Part shown: piece after piece, positions 18,981 to 28,839 of the stretch
Layout: every line of letters starts with the position of its first letter
Position numbering within the stretch: position 1 is the first letter of the stretch
Assembly: GCA_030833265.1 (NCBI GenBank)
Contig: JAURHO010000002.1
Location: 1-37,787 of the forward strand
Source of the DNA: Crocinitomicaceae bacterium
GTDB taxonomy: Bacteria > Bacteroidota > Bacteroidia > Flavobacteriales_D > Crocinitomicaceae
DNA: 37,787 nucleotides
Direction of reading: 5' to 3'
Notes under the pieces: model-generated
The model's input: the letters and a program-made list of their open reading frames with translations, nothing else
Told to the model about the DNA's origin: nothing
The model's database searches: none
Translations under genes and position numbers: made by a program

Positions 18981-21359
18981 ATGCTTCGTCAAAAGTACAC
19001 TTTCCTTATACTTTTTTGCCTTATCCTGATCTCAGGTCTAAGGGCGCAGCTCATCACCAATAATTCATTAAATCCGCAGGGCTTGGTTCAAAACATTCTC
19101 CTCGGAAATGGCGTCACGGTTACAAATGTCACCTACAACGGAAGTCCGGCTGCGATTGGCCAATTTACTGCTGCAAATACCAATCTCGGCATCGCAAGCG
19201 GTATCGTCATGACGACGGGGACGACCTTGCCTAACGGCGACGGCCCGCAGGGCCCCAATGACCAACCAGGCGCTGGTGTCGATAACAACATGGGTGGCTT
19301 TCCGCTGCTTTCTCAGGCCATTGGCGGCACACAAACTTACAACGCCGCTATTCTAGAATTCGACTTCGTTCCTTATGCAGACACCGTACGCTTCAAATAC
19401 GTTTTTGGCTCCGATGAATACCCTGAGTTTGCGCCGCCAAACAACACCACTTACAATGATGTCTTTGGTTTCTTTATCTCGGGTCCTGGCATCACGGGTT
19501 TTCAAAATATGGCCAAACTTCCCAACGGGTCAGTTGTGTCGATCAATAATGTGAATACCATTACCAATCCTTTCTATTTTGTGAATAATGGGGATGGCAA
19601 TACGGCCCCCTATAATCAAAGTACACAGTATATTCAATATGATGGATTTACAAAGGTCTTAGAGGCTGTTTCTAAAGTGCAATGTGGCCAAACGTATCAC
19701 CTGATTATTTCCATTGCAGATGTCGGAGACGGCCAATGGGATTCAGGCATTTTCTTGGAAGCCAATTCCTTATCAACTTTGACACCTGTCGAAATAGATT
19801 ACACGCTTTCCCAACAAGTATTTGCCAATCCGGCTTGGATGGCCGAGGGCTGTGTAAGTGCCCAGGTTACCTTAGAACGGCAAACAAACCTCAATCAGAC
19901 CCTAACCATTCCGGTACAACTTTCCGGAACAGCTACCAATGGCCTAGATTTCTCCGGAGTTCCGGCCTCTGTTACGTTTCAAGCAGGTCAAACCACCGTT
20001 AGTTTCAATATTCAAACAGCCATTGATGCTCAAATTGAAGGGCTAGAATCCTTGACACTAACTTTTCCTATCTCCGATCCATGTGGCAATATTACGCCTT
20101 TGGTGCTCGATCTCTGGATTCAAGACAATCAACCCATGGAGGTAACTTTGAGTAGCAACGCGGTTGTGTGTCCCGGTGACCCAGTTACCATCAATTGTTC
20201 TGTACTCGGCGGTGTTCAACCGCTTACTTACGCCTGGAGCAACGGACAAACTGGGCCAAGTCTTAGCTTTACACCAACGTCAACAACAGCCATTTGGGTT
20301 TCCGTCACTGACGCCTGCGGAAGCGGCCCTGCCTATGACACACTTGTAGTAAACGTACCCGTTTTCCAACCATTAACTTTGCAAATAAGTCCGGATATCA
20401 CTGAAATCTGTCCTTATATTGAAACCATGATTGGTGTTTCTGCAGCAGGGGGCTCCGGACAATATACTTATGACTGGACAGTCAATAATACGACGGTCGG
20501 TTTTGCAGATTCCATCTTAGCGAATCCGGGGTCAACGACAGTTTATCAAGTAACAGTTACAGACAATTGCGGCGCAACTGTTCAAGATTCCATGCTTTAT
20601 ACCATTTTGAGTCCTCCATTGATCGCGCAAACCAACGGCCCATTTGAAATTTGCCCTGGGGATACCGCTACACTTTCTGTAAGTGCCACCGGGGGCTATG
20701 GATCTTATTATTATTTGTGGTCCAACCAAGCAACGACGCCAAACATTACCGTGAATCCGGCGGCGTCAACCGCTTATTTTGTTCAAGTTAGCGACGAGTG
20801 TCAAACCTTTAGTGTCGGAGCGGTGGCTTATGTTCAGGTGGTTAAGCCACAGGCTAATTTCTATTTTGTCACGGAAGAACCGATGCAAGGTTTACCCGTT
20901 CAATTTGAAAACGCATCTCAAAATGCCTGGACTTATACTTGGGAATTTGGCGATGGTTCCAATTCATTTTTAGTGCATCCAAACCATACGTATTTACAGC
21001 CAGGCCCTTACGAGATTACGCTCATTGCCATTGACCAAAAGGGCTGTATTGACAGCATTTCTAAATGGATTACCATAGCTCCTGAGCGCTATATTTATTT
21101 ACCAAATTCGTTCACTCCTGATGGTGATGGACTGAATGACTACTTTTTTGGTCGATTCATTGGCCTCATGAGCGCAAGGTTTTATATTTTCAACCGTTGG
21201 GGTGAAGAGGTCTTTAGCGCTACAAATCTCAATTTTGTTTGGGATGGCACCTATGAAGGCATACCCGTACAAGTTGGCACCTATACCTGGTATTTAGTTT
21301 ATGAAATTGAAAAAGGCATTTACAAAGACCTTTCAGGCCATGTCAATGTCATTCGCTAA
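18981..21359 (+). CDS. Choice-of-anchor-L-domain protein with Ig-like/PKD repeats and T9SS type B C-terminal domain
   Basis: LVQNILLGNGVTVTNVTYNG...FVFGSDEYPEFAPP-type motif (KYVFGSDEYPEF...DVFGFFISGPGI), three Ig-like modules with CPGDP/CPYIE/CPGDT, PKD (TYTWEFGDGSNS), CTD (YLPNSFTPDGDGLNDYFFG...FYIFNRWGEEVF...FVWDG). Confidence 0.9.
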   Translation: MLRQKYTFLILFCLILISGLRAQLITNNSLNPQGLVQNILLGNGVTVTNVTYNGSPAAIGQFTAANTNLGIASGIVMTTGTTLPNGDGPQGPNDQPGAGVDNNMGGFPLLSQAIGGTQTYNAAILEFDFVPYADTVRFKYVFGSDEYPEFAPPNNTTYNDVFGFFISGPGITGFQNMAKLPNGSVVSINNVNTITNPFYFVNNGDGNTAPYNQSTQYIQYDGFTKVLEAVSKVQCGQTYHLIISIADVGDGQWDSGIFLEANSLSTLTPVEIDYTLSQQVFANPAWMAEGCVSAQVTLERQTNLNQTLTIPVQLSGTATNGLDFSGVPASVTFQAGQTTVSFNIQTAIDAQIEGLESLTLTFPISDPCGNITPLVLDLWIQDNQPMEVTLSSNAVVCPGDPVTINCSVLGGVQPLTYAWSNGQTGPSLSFTPTSTTAIWVSVTDACGSGPAYDTLVVNVPVFQPLTLQISPDITEICPYIETMIGVSAAGGSGQYTYDWTVNNTTVGFADSILANPGSTTVYQVTVTDNCGATVQDSMLYTILSPPLIAQTNGPFEICPGDTATLSVSATGGYGSYYYLWSNQATTPNITVNPAASTAYFVQVSDECQTFSVGAVAYVQVVKPQANFYFVTEEPMQGLPVQFENASQNAWTYTWEFGDGSNSFLVHPNHTYLQPGPYEITLIAIDQKGCIDSISKWITIAPERYIYLPNSFTPDGDGLNDYFFGRFIGLMSARFYIFNRWGEEVFSATNLNFVWDGTYEGIPVQVGTYTWYLVYEIEKGIYKDLSGHVNVIR

Positions 21360-21360
21360 A

Positions 21361-22329
21361 CTAGTCGTTTGAAATAATTTCAAATAACTCGTTCAAATTA
21401 GGCGAAATAATAATTTCAATTCTGCGGTTCTTCGCTTTGTCATTAGGGTCTACCGGATGAAATTCACCGCGGCCTGCAGCCATAATTTGCGCCGGAGACA
21501 TGCTTGAATTAGCCAACATGAGTTCTACAACTGAGGTTGCTCTGAGTACAGAAAGTTCCCAGTTGTTTTTAGGAGAAACACTGCTCGTTAGTTTGTCAGT
21601 ATCTGTATGACCTTCTACTACAATTTCAAGATCGCGTTCAGTTTCGAGTACTCGGGCAAGTTCTACTAGTGCGGCTTTACCTTCCTCTTCAACTTTTGTT
21701 GAACCTGAATTGAATAATAATTTGGCTTCGAGGCTTACATAGATTTTTCCATTTTTTTGAACGACCGTAAGACCTTGATTTTCAAAGTTTCTGAGCGCGT
21801 TAGCAACGCGTGCTTTTAAAAGCTGAATTTTTGCATCTTTCTTTCTGATGGCCTCTTCGAGTTCATTCACGCGTTTTTCGCGTTCAACAAGCAGTGCTTG
21901 CTTCACTTTTAATTCTTCATCGAGTTTCAAAAGTGCGTCTTCTTTTCTTTGAAGTTCGCGGGTTTTAGCCTCAAGTTCAGTTTGTAGTGTCGCCGTTTCT
22001 TTAGCGCTGAGGTTCTTTAATTTGTCAAAAGAGTTCTCAAGTGTTTCGTATTGTGCCTCAAGTGTTGCTTGTTCGCGGCTAAGTAAACGAATTTGATTAC
22101 CCAATTGATTGGTGTCGCCGCGTAATCGGCTCACTTCTTTAGCGGCTAAATCATACTTGGACTGCAAGTCTTTTGAAAGGACTTCGTAATCGGTGCTGCT
22201 TTTTTTGTACTTCGCTAATTCTTCGCTGCAGCTTTTTTCGCGTTCTAAGAGTTCGTTGTATTTCTTAGAAGGCACACATGCTGTGAACAAGACACTGCAA
22301 AGTAAGGATAGGGCTAAAGTTTTTTTCAT
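21361..22329 (-). CDS. OmpA-family lipoprotein with a long coiled coil
   Basis: Lipobox LFTACVPSKKY, heptad-rich middle, OmpA C-terminus (LEIVVEGHTDTDKL...NWELSVLRATSVVELM...AAGRGEFHPVDPNDKAKNRRIEIII). Start set to MKKTLALS (track start is 22341). Confidence 0.92.
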   Translation of the reverse strand: MKKTLALSLLCSVLFTACVPSKKYNELLEREKSCSEELAKYKKSSTDYEVLSKDLQSKYDLAAKEVSRLRGDTNQLGNQIRLLSREQATLEAQYETLENSFDKLKNLSAKETATLQTELEAKTRELQRKEDALLKLDEELKVKQALLVEREKRVNELEEAIRKKDAKIQLLKARVANALRNFENQGLTVVQKNGKIYVSLEAKLLFNSGSTKVEEEGKAALVELARVLETERDLEIVVEGHTDTDKLTSSVSPKNNWELSVLRATSVVELMLANSSMSPAQIMAAGRGEFHPVDPNDKAKNRRIEIIISPNLNELFEIISND

Positions 22330-22463
22330 GAGTTCAGTCATTTTTACAAAGATGAGTGGAATTATGGCTGAGAATTGGCCATTTTCTTGATTTTATAAAC
22401 ACTAAACTTTGTATAAAGTAACAGTAAGCGGCACGCTTTTCAGTAAATGGCACTTGAATTCCT

Positions 22464-22471
22464 TAACTTTG
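22464..22471 (+). promoter_or_regulatory. Putative -7 promoter element (TAACTTTG), 4 nt before ATG
   Basis: TAACTTTG-CCCC-ATG. Confidence 0.5.
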
Positions 22472-22475
22472 CCCC

Positions 22476-23045
22476 ATGAGTACAGCCAAAAAAAGCGATG
22501 CAAAAAGCATAGAAATGTTGCAAAAACTAGCTTTGCAAGATATTTCATCGGTTACAGAAGCCTTGAATTATCTCAGAGAGAAGGGGAAGGCACAACATTT
22601 GACTGCTGTTTTTGAAAGCTTAAAAGGAGCCGAGCGCAGCAAACAACAGCTCATCGTTGGTTTCTTATCCGATATTCTAGATACCTCAGCAGTTGATACG
22701 TTTATTGATTTTTTGGAAAATGAACCAGATGCCGAAACAAGAAAGCTTGTGTTAGCTGCTATTTGGAATTCAAAATTGCCTTTTGATGCCCATTTGCCGT
22801 TTTTTGTAATGCTCGCTTCTCAAGGAGATTTCCTCGAAGCCCTCGATTGCCTGACTATTCTTGAAAATATGAGCGGCCCGTTTGAAGAAGCACAGCTTTT
22901 AGAAGCGCAATTATTGCTTAAAGAATATTTGGAAGAAAAGGCACCACAAACCGATCAAAAAGCACAAATTATGAGTGAAATAGCTTGGTTTGTAAAGGAA
23001 CAAAATGAAGGCATTGATGCCGATTTACTACTAGATGATGAATAA
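22476..23045 (+). CDS. Alpha-helical, HEAT-like conserved hypothetical protein
   Basis: MSTAKKSDAKSIEMLQKLALQDISS...; helical repeats; overlaps the yicC-type start. Confidence 0.6.
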   Translation: MSTAKKSDAKSIEMLQKLALQDISSVTEALNYLREKGKAQHLTAVFESLKGAERSKQQLIVGFLSDILDTSAVDTFIDFLENEPDAETRKLVLAAIWNSKLPFDAHLPFFVMLASQGDFLEALDCLTILENMSGPFEEAQLLEAQLLLKEYLEEKAPQTDQKAQIMSEIAWFVKEQNEGIDADLLLDDE

Positions 23046-23931
23046 TTACGATATTTCGAATTCGGCCCTGCAATCCATGACCGGATTTGGGAAAGCCAAT
23101 GGTCAATTTCAAGACAAAAAAATTTCAATTGAAGTAAGGTCCTTGAATTCCAAAGGTCTTGATCTCAATCTTAAAATTCCTTCGGCGTATCGCGATATGG
23201 ATACAGAAATCAGACGCATTGTTTCTGATTTACTGCTCCGAGGCAAGATGGACCTCGGTATTTATATTGAAAGTCAAAACCAGGCGGCCAATAATCTTAT
23301 TAATACTGAATTGGCAACCCAATATTTTGAGGCGCTTAAAGCACTAAATAACACTTGGGAAAGTCAAACGCAAGATTACCTCTCCTTGGTGCTTAAAATG
23401 CCCGATGTATTATCTATTCAGCAAGAGGCATTGACTGATGCTGAAATTGAATTTGTGCTCAAACTCGTTAAGGATGCCGCCGCACAACTTCAATTATTTA
23501 GAAAGCAGGAAGGGAAGGCGTTAGCTCAAGATTTAGTGGCGAATATTGAGGCCATCAAAGCGAATCTAGAAGCCATTGCTCCTTTTGAACAAGAGCGTGT
23601 CAACCAAGTAAAAGAACGCATTCATAAAGGACTCGCCAGTATTGATGAGGCGCGCATTGACGTCAATCGGCTAGAGCAAGAGATGATATTTTATGTAGAA
23701 AAATTGGACATCTCCGAAGAAAAACAGCGTTTGCTTCAGCACCTCAATTATTTTGTTGAAACCATGCAGCAAGAGGCCTCAGGTAAAAAATTAGGGTTCA
23801 TCGCTCAAGAAATGGGACGCGAAATCAATACGCTTGGCAGCAAATGCAATCATGCTGAAATCCAGCGCAAAGTGGTTGATATGAAAGATCACCTTGAGAA
23901 AATCAAAGAACAAGTGCTCAATTCTTTATAA
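23035..23931 (+). CDS. YicC-family endoribonuclease-like protein
   Basis: SMTGFGKANGQFQDKKISIEVRSLNSKGLDLNLKIPSAYRDMDTEIRR...EASGKKLGFIAQEMGREINTLGSKCNHAEIQRKVVDMKDHLEKIKEQVLN. The start could be further downstream. Confidence 0.95.
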   Translation: MMNNYDISNSALQSMTGFGKANGQFQDKKISIEVRSLNSKGLDLNLKIPSAYRDMDTEIRRIVSDLLLRGKMDLGIYIESQNQAANNLINTELATQYFEALKALNNTWESQTQDYLSLVLKMPDVLSIQQEALTDAEIEFVLKLVKDAAAQLQLFRKQEGKALAQDLVANIEAIKANLEAIAPFEQERVNQVKERIHKGLASIDEARIDVNRLEQEMIFYVEKLDISEEKQRLLQHLNYFVETMQQEASGKKLGFIAQEMGREINTLGSKCNHAEIQRKVVDMKDHLEKIKEQVLNSL

Positions 23932-23932
23932 C

Positions 23933-24499
23933 ATGAATCCGCGTAAAAGCATTGTTATTTCAGCGCCCTCCGGAGCAGGGAAATCAACCATTGTCAAGGC
24001 ATTGTTGGCGCAAAACCCACAGTTGGCTTTCTCCGTTTCGGCATGCTCACGACTGCCAAGAGGTGAGGAGCAAGAAGGGATTCATTACTACTTTTTAAGC
24101 CCTGAAAATTTCAAGCAAAAAATTACAGATGGTGCTTTTTTTGAGTGGGAAGAAGTCTATGATGGTATGTACTATGGCACACTGCATTCCGAATTGGAAA
24201 GAATTTGGGCTGCAGGTCAATATGTTGTTTTCGACGTAGATGTAGTAGGCGGATTGCACATCAAAGAATTATTAGGCGCCAATTGTTTAGCCATATTTAT
24301 TCAACCCCCAAGTATTGCTGTGCTGGCTGAGCGCTTGCACAAGCGCAATACCGATACCGCTGACAAAATTCAGATGCGTCTGGCAAAAGCTGAAGAAGAA
24401 ATAAAAAGCGCTCCGGCATTCGATGTGGTTGTGGTAAACGACGACCTGAATTTAGCCATTGAACAGGTGAGTAAAGTAATCCAACAATTTTTAGACTAA
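23933..24499 (+). CDS. gmk: Guanylate kinase
   Basis: ORF 23894..24499; ATG at 23933 (MNPRKSIVISAPSGAGKSTIVKALL) is the likely start; SACSRLPRGEEQEGIHYYFLS, FFEWEEVYDGMYYGTL. Confidence 0.95.
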   Translation: MNPRKSIVISAPSGAGKSTIVKALLAQNPQLAFSVSACSRLPRGEEQEGIHYYFLSPENFKQKITDGAFFEWEEVYDGMYYGTLHSELERIWAAGQYVVFDVDVVGGLHIKELLGANCLAIFIQPPSIAVLAERLHKRNTDTADKIQMRLAKAEEEIKSAPAFDVVVVNDDLNLAIEQVSKVIQQFLD

Positions 24500-25089
24500 T
24501 GAGAATTGGTTTGTATTTTGGCACGTTCAACCCCATACACGTGGGCCATTTGATCATTGCCAATTACATGGCACAATCAGAAAATATTGACCAAGTTTGG
24601 TTGGTGGTGACGCCTCAAAACCCTTTTAAAGTCAAAGAGAGTTTATTGGCAGATCACATTCGTTTGGATATGGCCAAAGAAGCCACAGAAGATCATCCAT
24701 TACTGCAAGTCAGTGATTTAGAATTTCATTTGCCGAAACCGAATTATACTATTTCAACACTCACACACTTCACGGAGAAATACCCGCAGCACACTTTCAG
24801 TTTACTCATGGGGGCAGATAACCTGCGCAGTTTTCATAAGTGGTATAACTGGGAACAAATTTTGGCAAAGCATCAGATCTATGTATACCCAAGAGCCCTA
24901 GTTGCAAACGAAGCGCCACAAGAAAGCCCTGAAATGTCACATCCTCATATTCATTTCATGGCCGATGTGCCCGTTTTAGGGATCAGTGCAAGTATGATTA
25001 GGTCAATGCTTGCCAAACAGCAAGATTGCAGCTTTCTGCTGACCGATAAAGTAATGAAATATATTGATGACCGCGGTCTTTATAAATAA
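24499..25089 (+). CDS. nadD: Nicotinate-nucleotide adenylyltransferase
   Basis: MRIGLYFGTFNPIHVGHLIIANYM...LLMGADNLRSFHKWYNWEQIL...ISASMIRSML; TAATG overlap with gmk. Confidence 0.96.
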   Translation: MRIGLYFGTFNPIHVGHLIIANYMAQSENIDQVWLVVTPQNPFKVKESLLADHIRLDMAKEATEDHPLLQVSDLEFHLPKPNYTISTLTHFTEKYPQHTFSLLMGADNLRSFHKWYNWEQILAKHQIYVYPRALVANEAPQESPEMSHPHIHFMADVPVLGISASMIRSMLAKQQDCSFLLTDKVMKYIDDRGLYK

Positions 25090-25111
25090 ATCTAGCGCAT
25101 TGTTGGAAACA

Positions 25112-25142
25112 AAAAGAGGGGGCAAACGCCCCCTCTTTTGTT
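25112..25142. terminator. Bidirectional rho-independent terminator
   Basis: 12-bp stem aaaagagggggc (25112-25123), loop aaac, gccccctctttt (25128-25139); T/A tracts on both sides, between convergent genes. Confidence 0.9.
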
Positions 25143-25169
25143 ATCAATACCAGGTCTAAGCCAGGTGAA

Positions 25170-25916
25170 TTATAGTTTCACGAATTTTTCAGTTCGAGTT
25201 CCGAATTGGTCTTTTACGATAATCATGTAGGTTCCGCTTTTCAAGGCAGCAAGGTTAAATGTCGTATCAAGTTGATTGGCCGCTTTGTTTTCAAGTACTT
25301 TCCCAGAAAGGTCTTGAATGCTGATGTTAGTTTGGGCAGATGGTAGGTAACCACTGATGGCAATTTGCTCAGTTGCTGGATTAGGAACTATTGAGAGCGG
25401 CGCAAGTACAGCTTCAATTTTACCGTTGGTTCCTACTAAAATTTGGTAGCCATCGAAAGAAACGGTTTGCGTAACTGGTGTTGGAGGTAAGCCTGGAAGA
25501 AGCACGATAAGAACAGTGGCAGTTACTTCAATTGAAATAGGGAAGACACCGATCGTATCAGTTGTTCCGTAAATGTTTGCACAACCATTACCACCACCTA
25601 AGTAAGTACAATTACTAATGTTACAAGCATAGTCAAATCCTGGAGGCAAGCCAATTACATTAGAAACTGTAAATTGTTGGATTGTGGAACCTACAAAAGC
25701 GCCACTTGGGTCAATTGCAGGAGTAACAGAATCTGGAACTTTGAAGTTCAGGTCTGTGGAGTAAAAAACATTAGGGTCTGCTTGTGGGAAGTTCTGCGTA
25801 GTATCAGGCCAAACACCATAAGTGGAGTCAACAAAGTTTGCTCCTGGCGTGCAAGATTGCGCATAGGACACAAAGTAAACAATTGTAAATAAAGAAGATA
25901 GGATGAGTTTTTTCAT
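25170..25916 (-). CDS. Secreted protein with T9SS type A sorting domain
   Basis: Signal peptide; C-terminus LSIVPNPATEQIAISGYLPSAQTNISIQDLSGKVLENK...LKSGTYMIIVKDQFGTRTEKFVKL. Confidence 0.87.
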   Translation of the reverse strand: MKKLILSSLFTIVYFVSYAQSCTPGANFVDSTYGVWPDTTQNFPQADPNVFYSTDLNFKVPDSVTPAIDPSGAFVGSTIQQFTVSNVIGLPPGFDYACNISNCTYLGGGNGCANIYGTTDTIGVFPISIEVTATVLIVLLPGLPPTPVTQTVSFDGYQILVGTNGKIEAVLAPLSIVPNPATEQIAISGYLPSAQTNISIQDLSGKVLENKAANQLDTTFNLAALKSGTYMIIVKDQFGTRTEKFVKL

Positions 25917-26017
25917 AGCTTTAGTTTTTTATGCTGAAGTAAAAGTACAATTTATTTGCTGTTTTAATTGGTGATTTTACGTACAAGCTTTCATTTTTCT
26001 CCGTCAATGGCTTTCAG

Positions 26018-26025
26018 TACCTTTG
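26018..26025 (+). promoter_or_regulatory. Putative -7 promoter element (TACCTTTG), 4 nt before ATG
   Basis: TACCTTTG-CGCT-ATG. Confidence 0.5.
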
Positions 26026-26029
26026 CGCT

Positions 26030-26344
26030 ATGGTTCTATATAATGTAACAGTAAGTATAGATGCTGCCGTTGAACACGAATGGCTGCGTTGGATGCAAGA
26101 AGAGCATATTCCTGCCGTCATGCAAACGGCTTGCTTTGAAGAATGCAAGTTGTCAAGAGTCAATGGCGAAGAAGATGGCGGCAAAACTTATGCTGTACTT
26201 TATTTGGCTCCGGATCAGGCAACCCTTGATCATTACCAGGCACATTTTGCGCCCGCTTTGCAGAAAGATCATACCGATCGTTTTCTTGGAAAATTTGCAG
26301 CCTTTAGAACCACCTTATCCGTAGTTAAGTCTTTCAAGAAATGA
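26030..26344 (+). CDS. DUF4286-family protein
   Basis: MVLYNVTVSIDAAVEHEWLRWMQEEHIPAVMQTACFEECKLSRV; ATGA overlap with rsmA. Confidence 0.8.
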   Translation: MVLYNVTVSIDAAVEHEWLRWMQEEHIPAVMQTACFEECKLSRVNGEEDGGKTYAVLYLAPDQATLDHYQAHFAPALQKDHTDRFLGKFAAFRTTLSVVKSFKK

Positions 26345-27138
26345 GTGTTAAACCAAAAAAACAATTAGGCCAACACTTTTTAAAAGACGCCGGGACCTGT
26401 CAAAAAATTGCCAAGCAAGTGATCTGGACAAACGACACCAGAAAAGTGCTTGAAATAGGCCCAGGAATGGGTGCACTCAGTAAGTATTTGTGGGAAATTC
26501 CTGAAATTGATCTTTGGTTATTAGACGTTGATATTGAGTCTATTGACTATCTCAGGGCACATTACCCAGCACATGCAGACCGAATCTTGTTTGGAGATTT
26601 CTTGCGTTTGCGCCCAGAAGAGCTTTTCGGAGACGACTCCTTTATAGTTGTTGGAAATTTCCCGTATAATATTTCTTCTCAAATTTTATTTAAGTGTCTT
26701 GAGTACCGCAATCAGGTTCCTCAAATCATGGGAATGTTTCAAAAAGAGGTTGCCGTTCGCGTAGCGCAGGGTCCGGGTTCTAAAGAATATGGCATTATCA
26801 GTGTGCTACTCCAAACTTTTTATGATATCCATTATTGCTTCACAGTAGACGAACACGTTTTTATTCCGCCTCCAAAAGTTAAGAGTGGTGTGATTCGTTG
26901 TGTGCGCAATGAAAGAGACGCCTTGCCTTGCGATGAAAAACTGTATTTTCATGTGGTTAAGATGGCTTTTAATCAGCGCCGCAAAACCCTTAGAAATTCA
27001 TTGAGGCAGTTGCTCAAGGACCATCCGTTACCGCCGAAATTTGAGAGTCAGCGCCCTGAGAAATTAAGCGTGGATGACTTTATTGAGTTGACATGTCTGA
27101 TCGAACAATGGACCGCTGAGGCTAACGCTCAGGAATAA
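26341..27138 (+). CDS. rsmA: 16S rRNA (adenine1518/1519-N6)-dimethyltransferase
   Basis: PKKQLGQHFLKD...KVLEIGPGMGALSKYL...VVGNFPYNISSQILF...FQKEVAVRVAQGPGSKEYGIISVLLQ...FIPPPKVKSGVIR. Confidence 0.96.
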   Translation: MSVKPKKQLGQHFLKDAGTCQKIAKQVIWTNDTRKVLEIGPGMGALSKYLWEIPEIDLWLLDVDIESIDYLRAHYPAHADRILFGDFLRLRPEELFGDDSFIVVGNFPYNISSQILFKCLEYRNQVPQIMGMFQKEVAVRVAQGPGSKEYGIISVLLQTFYDIHYCFTVDEHVFIPPPKVKSGVIRCVRNERDALPCDEKLYFHVVKMAFNQRRKTLRNSLRQLLKDHPLPPKFESQRPEKLSVDDFIELTCLIEQWTAEANAQE

Positions 27139-28828
27139 AGCCCTCTTTTTCTTTTTTGCCAACTTCTTCACCGTACCTAAAGACTTTTCTACTGACAATC
27201 TTGCCATTCTCATTGAAAGCAATGAAATCACCGTGCTTAAGGCCGTTTTTATAATTGATTTCATAAACCAAATGGCCATAGCGGTCATATTGTCTGAAAA
27301 CACCATCTAGTTGCCCATTTTGGTATTGCGCTACAATGGTAGGTACAACCCCACCTGGGTAATAGTTAGTCCAAGTACCGTGCTTTTGTCCATTTTTATA
27401 CTTGCCGATTTCTTTCAATTGAAAGTCAATATGGGAATAAGCCTCATAAGAGCCATGAAATTCGCTCACATTTTCTTTGTAGCCCATTCTATTGAGACCT
27501 TCAGAAATATTTTTTTGCGCTAAGATTTTATAGTGCTGCTTTTCTTTGAGCCTTCCATTGGAATAATAGAGCAACCATTCTCCGACTTTTAGCCCATCCT
27601 TGTAGGTTCCTTTTAAACTAACTACGCCGTCTGGGGTATACGAAATCCAGGGACCTTCCAATTTTCCGGTACGAAACGAAGATTTATTTTTGAGGCGTCC
27701 GTTTTCCCAGTAGTTTTTCCATTCGCCTTCTTCCAAACCATTTGCATAGCGACCACTCATTAAAAGGGTAGAGTCTTCGTACCAAGTTTGCCATTCTCCA
27801 TTTTTCTGATCTGTTAAATAGCTCCCTGTTCGGTACAAGGCACCGTTTGGATAATAGTAGGTCCAGTCTCCGGTGCGCAGATCTTTTTGAAATTTGGCAA
27901 CGTAAGAGAGTTGACCATTCGGAAAGTAATAATGCCAAATGCTATCTTGTTTGCCTTCCACAAAATAGCCAGTCATGTCAAGGACTGCATTTTCATTAAA
28001 CCAAATCCAGCGTCCGGTTTTTTGACCTTTGCTGTACATTCCGCAGGTCAAGGTATCTTTTTCAGATAGCATCACGAGGTATTGGCCGTCTAAAGAATCT
28101 AGGGCATAACCGACGCGTTTTTCGAGTACACCATCAAAGCGATAGAATTCCCAGGTGCCGTCTTTTTTTCCATTGACAAATGCCCCTGAAACAGAAAGTA
28201 CACCGTTGGCGGTTCTCTCTTCGAAAGGCCCGGTTTTTAATCCATTTTGAAAGGTGTATGCTTCCTTAACAACCCCATCTACATAATAACTCAGGACCTT
28301 GCCATTGCCATTTTTAATAGTTTGTTTATGCGGCATTTGCTCTTCCCAAAATTCCATCAAATAAATGGTGTCATTGCTCACCACTTCTACAGATTTTGGA
28401 TGACCATCTGTGTAATAATATTCCCAACGACCAACGGGGCTTCCCAAATCAAATTGGCCTTTTGTCAGGAGTTTGCCATCTTCAGCATATTCTTTATAAG
28501 TTGAATCGGGCACATTAAAACTGAAATAAGCTTCTTGCTTAATTTGTTTATTTGGATAATAAAAAGTGCGTTTGCCTTGCAGTCTATTGCGGTAATAATT
28601 AGCTTCTTCCTCGAGCACACCGTCATAGGTAAAAAACTGCCATTTACCATGCTTTTCATCAACAGCTGGTTTTACCACACCGACATAATATGAACCAGTT
28701 CCTTGTACATGCTTTTTTTGAGCATCCCAATAAATACGAACCTTTGGAGATAAGTTTTCTTTTAAGATTTTATAATCTTGGGCTTGTAGGTTGCTCCAAA
28801 GTGCAAGAAAGACGAGAAGGTATCTCAT
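27122..28828 (-). CDS. Large MORN / YwqK-type repeat protein
   Basis: Signal peptide, then many about 23-aa repeats such as GEWKNYWENGRLKNKSSFRTGKLEGPWISYTPDGVVSLKGTYKDG. Confidence 0.85.
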   Translation of the reverse strand: MRYLLVFLALWSNLQAQDYKILKENLSPKVRIYWDAQKKHVQGTGSYYVGVVKPAVDEKHGKWQFFTYDGVLEEEANYYRNRLQGKRTFYYPNKQIKQEAYFSFNVPDSTYKEYAEDGKLLTKGQFDLGSPVGRWEYYYTDGHPKSVEVVSNDTIYLMEFWEEQMPHKQTIKNGNGKVLSYYVDGVVKEAYTFQNGLKTGPFEERTANGVLSVSGAFVNGKKDGTWEFYRFDGVLEKRVGYALDSLDGQYLVMLSEKDTLTCGMYSKGQKTGRWIWFNENAVLDMTGYFVEGKQDSIWHYYFPNGQLSYVAKFQKDLRTGDWTYYYPNGALYRTGSYLTDQKNGEWQTWYEDSTLLMSGRYANGLEEGEWKNYWENGRLKNKSSFRTGKLEGPWISYTPDGVVSLKGTYKDGLKVGEWLLYYSNGRLKEKQHYKILAQKNISEGLNRMGYKENVSEFHGSYEAYSHIDFQLKEIGKYKNGQKHGTWTNYYPGGVVPTIVAQYQNGQLDGVFRQYDRYGHLVYEINYKNGLKHGDFIAFNENGKIVSRKVFRYGEEVGKKEKEGFIPER

Positions 28829-28839
28829 GAGTTTTGAAT

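Noticed and set aside
27122-28828. Toxin-antitoxin system suggested by YwqK-like repeats
   Set aside because: No toxin-like neighbour; repeats are generic MORN-type and the protein appears exported.
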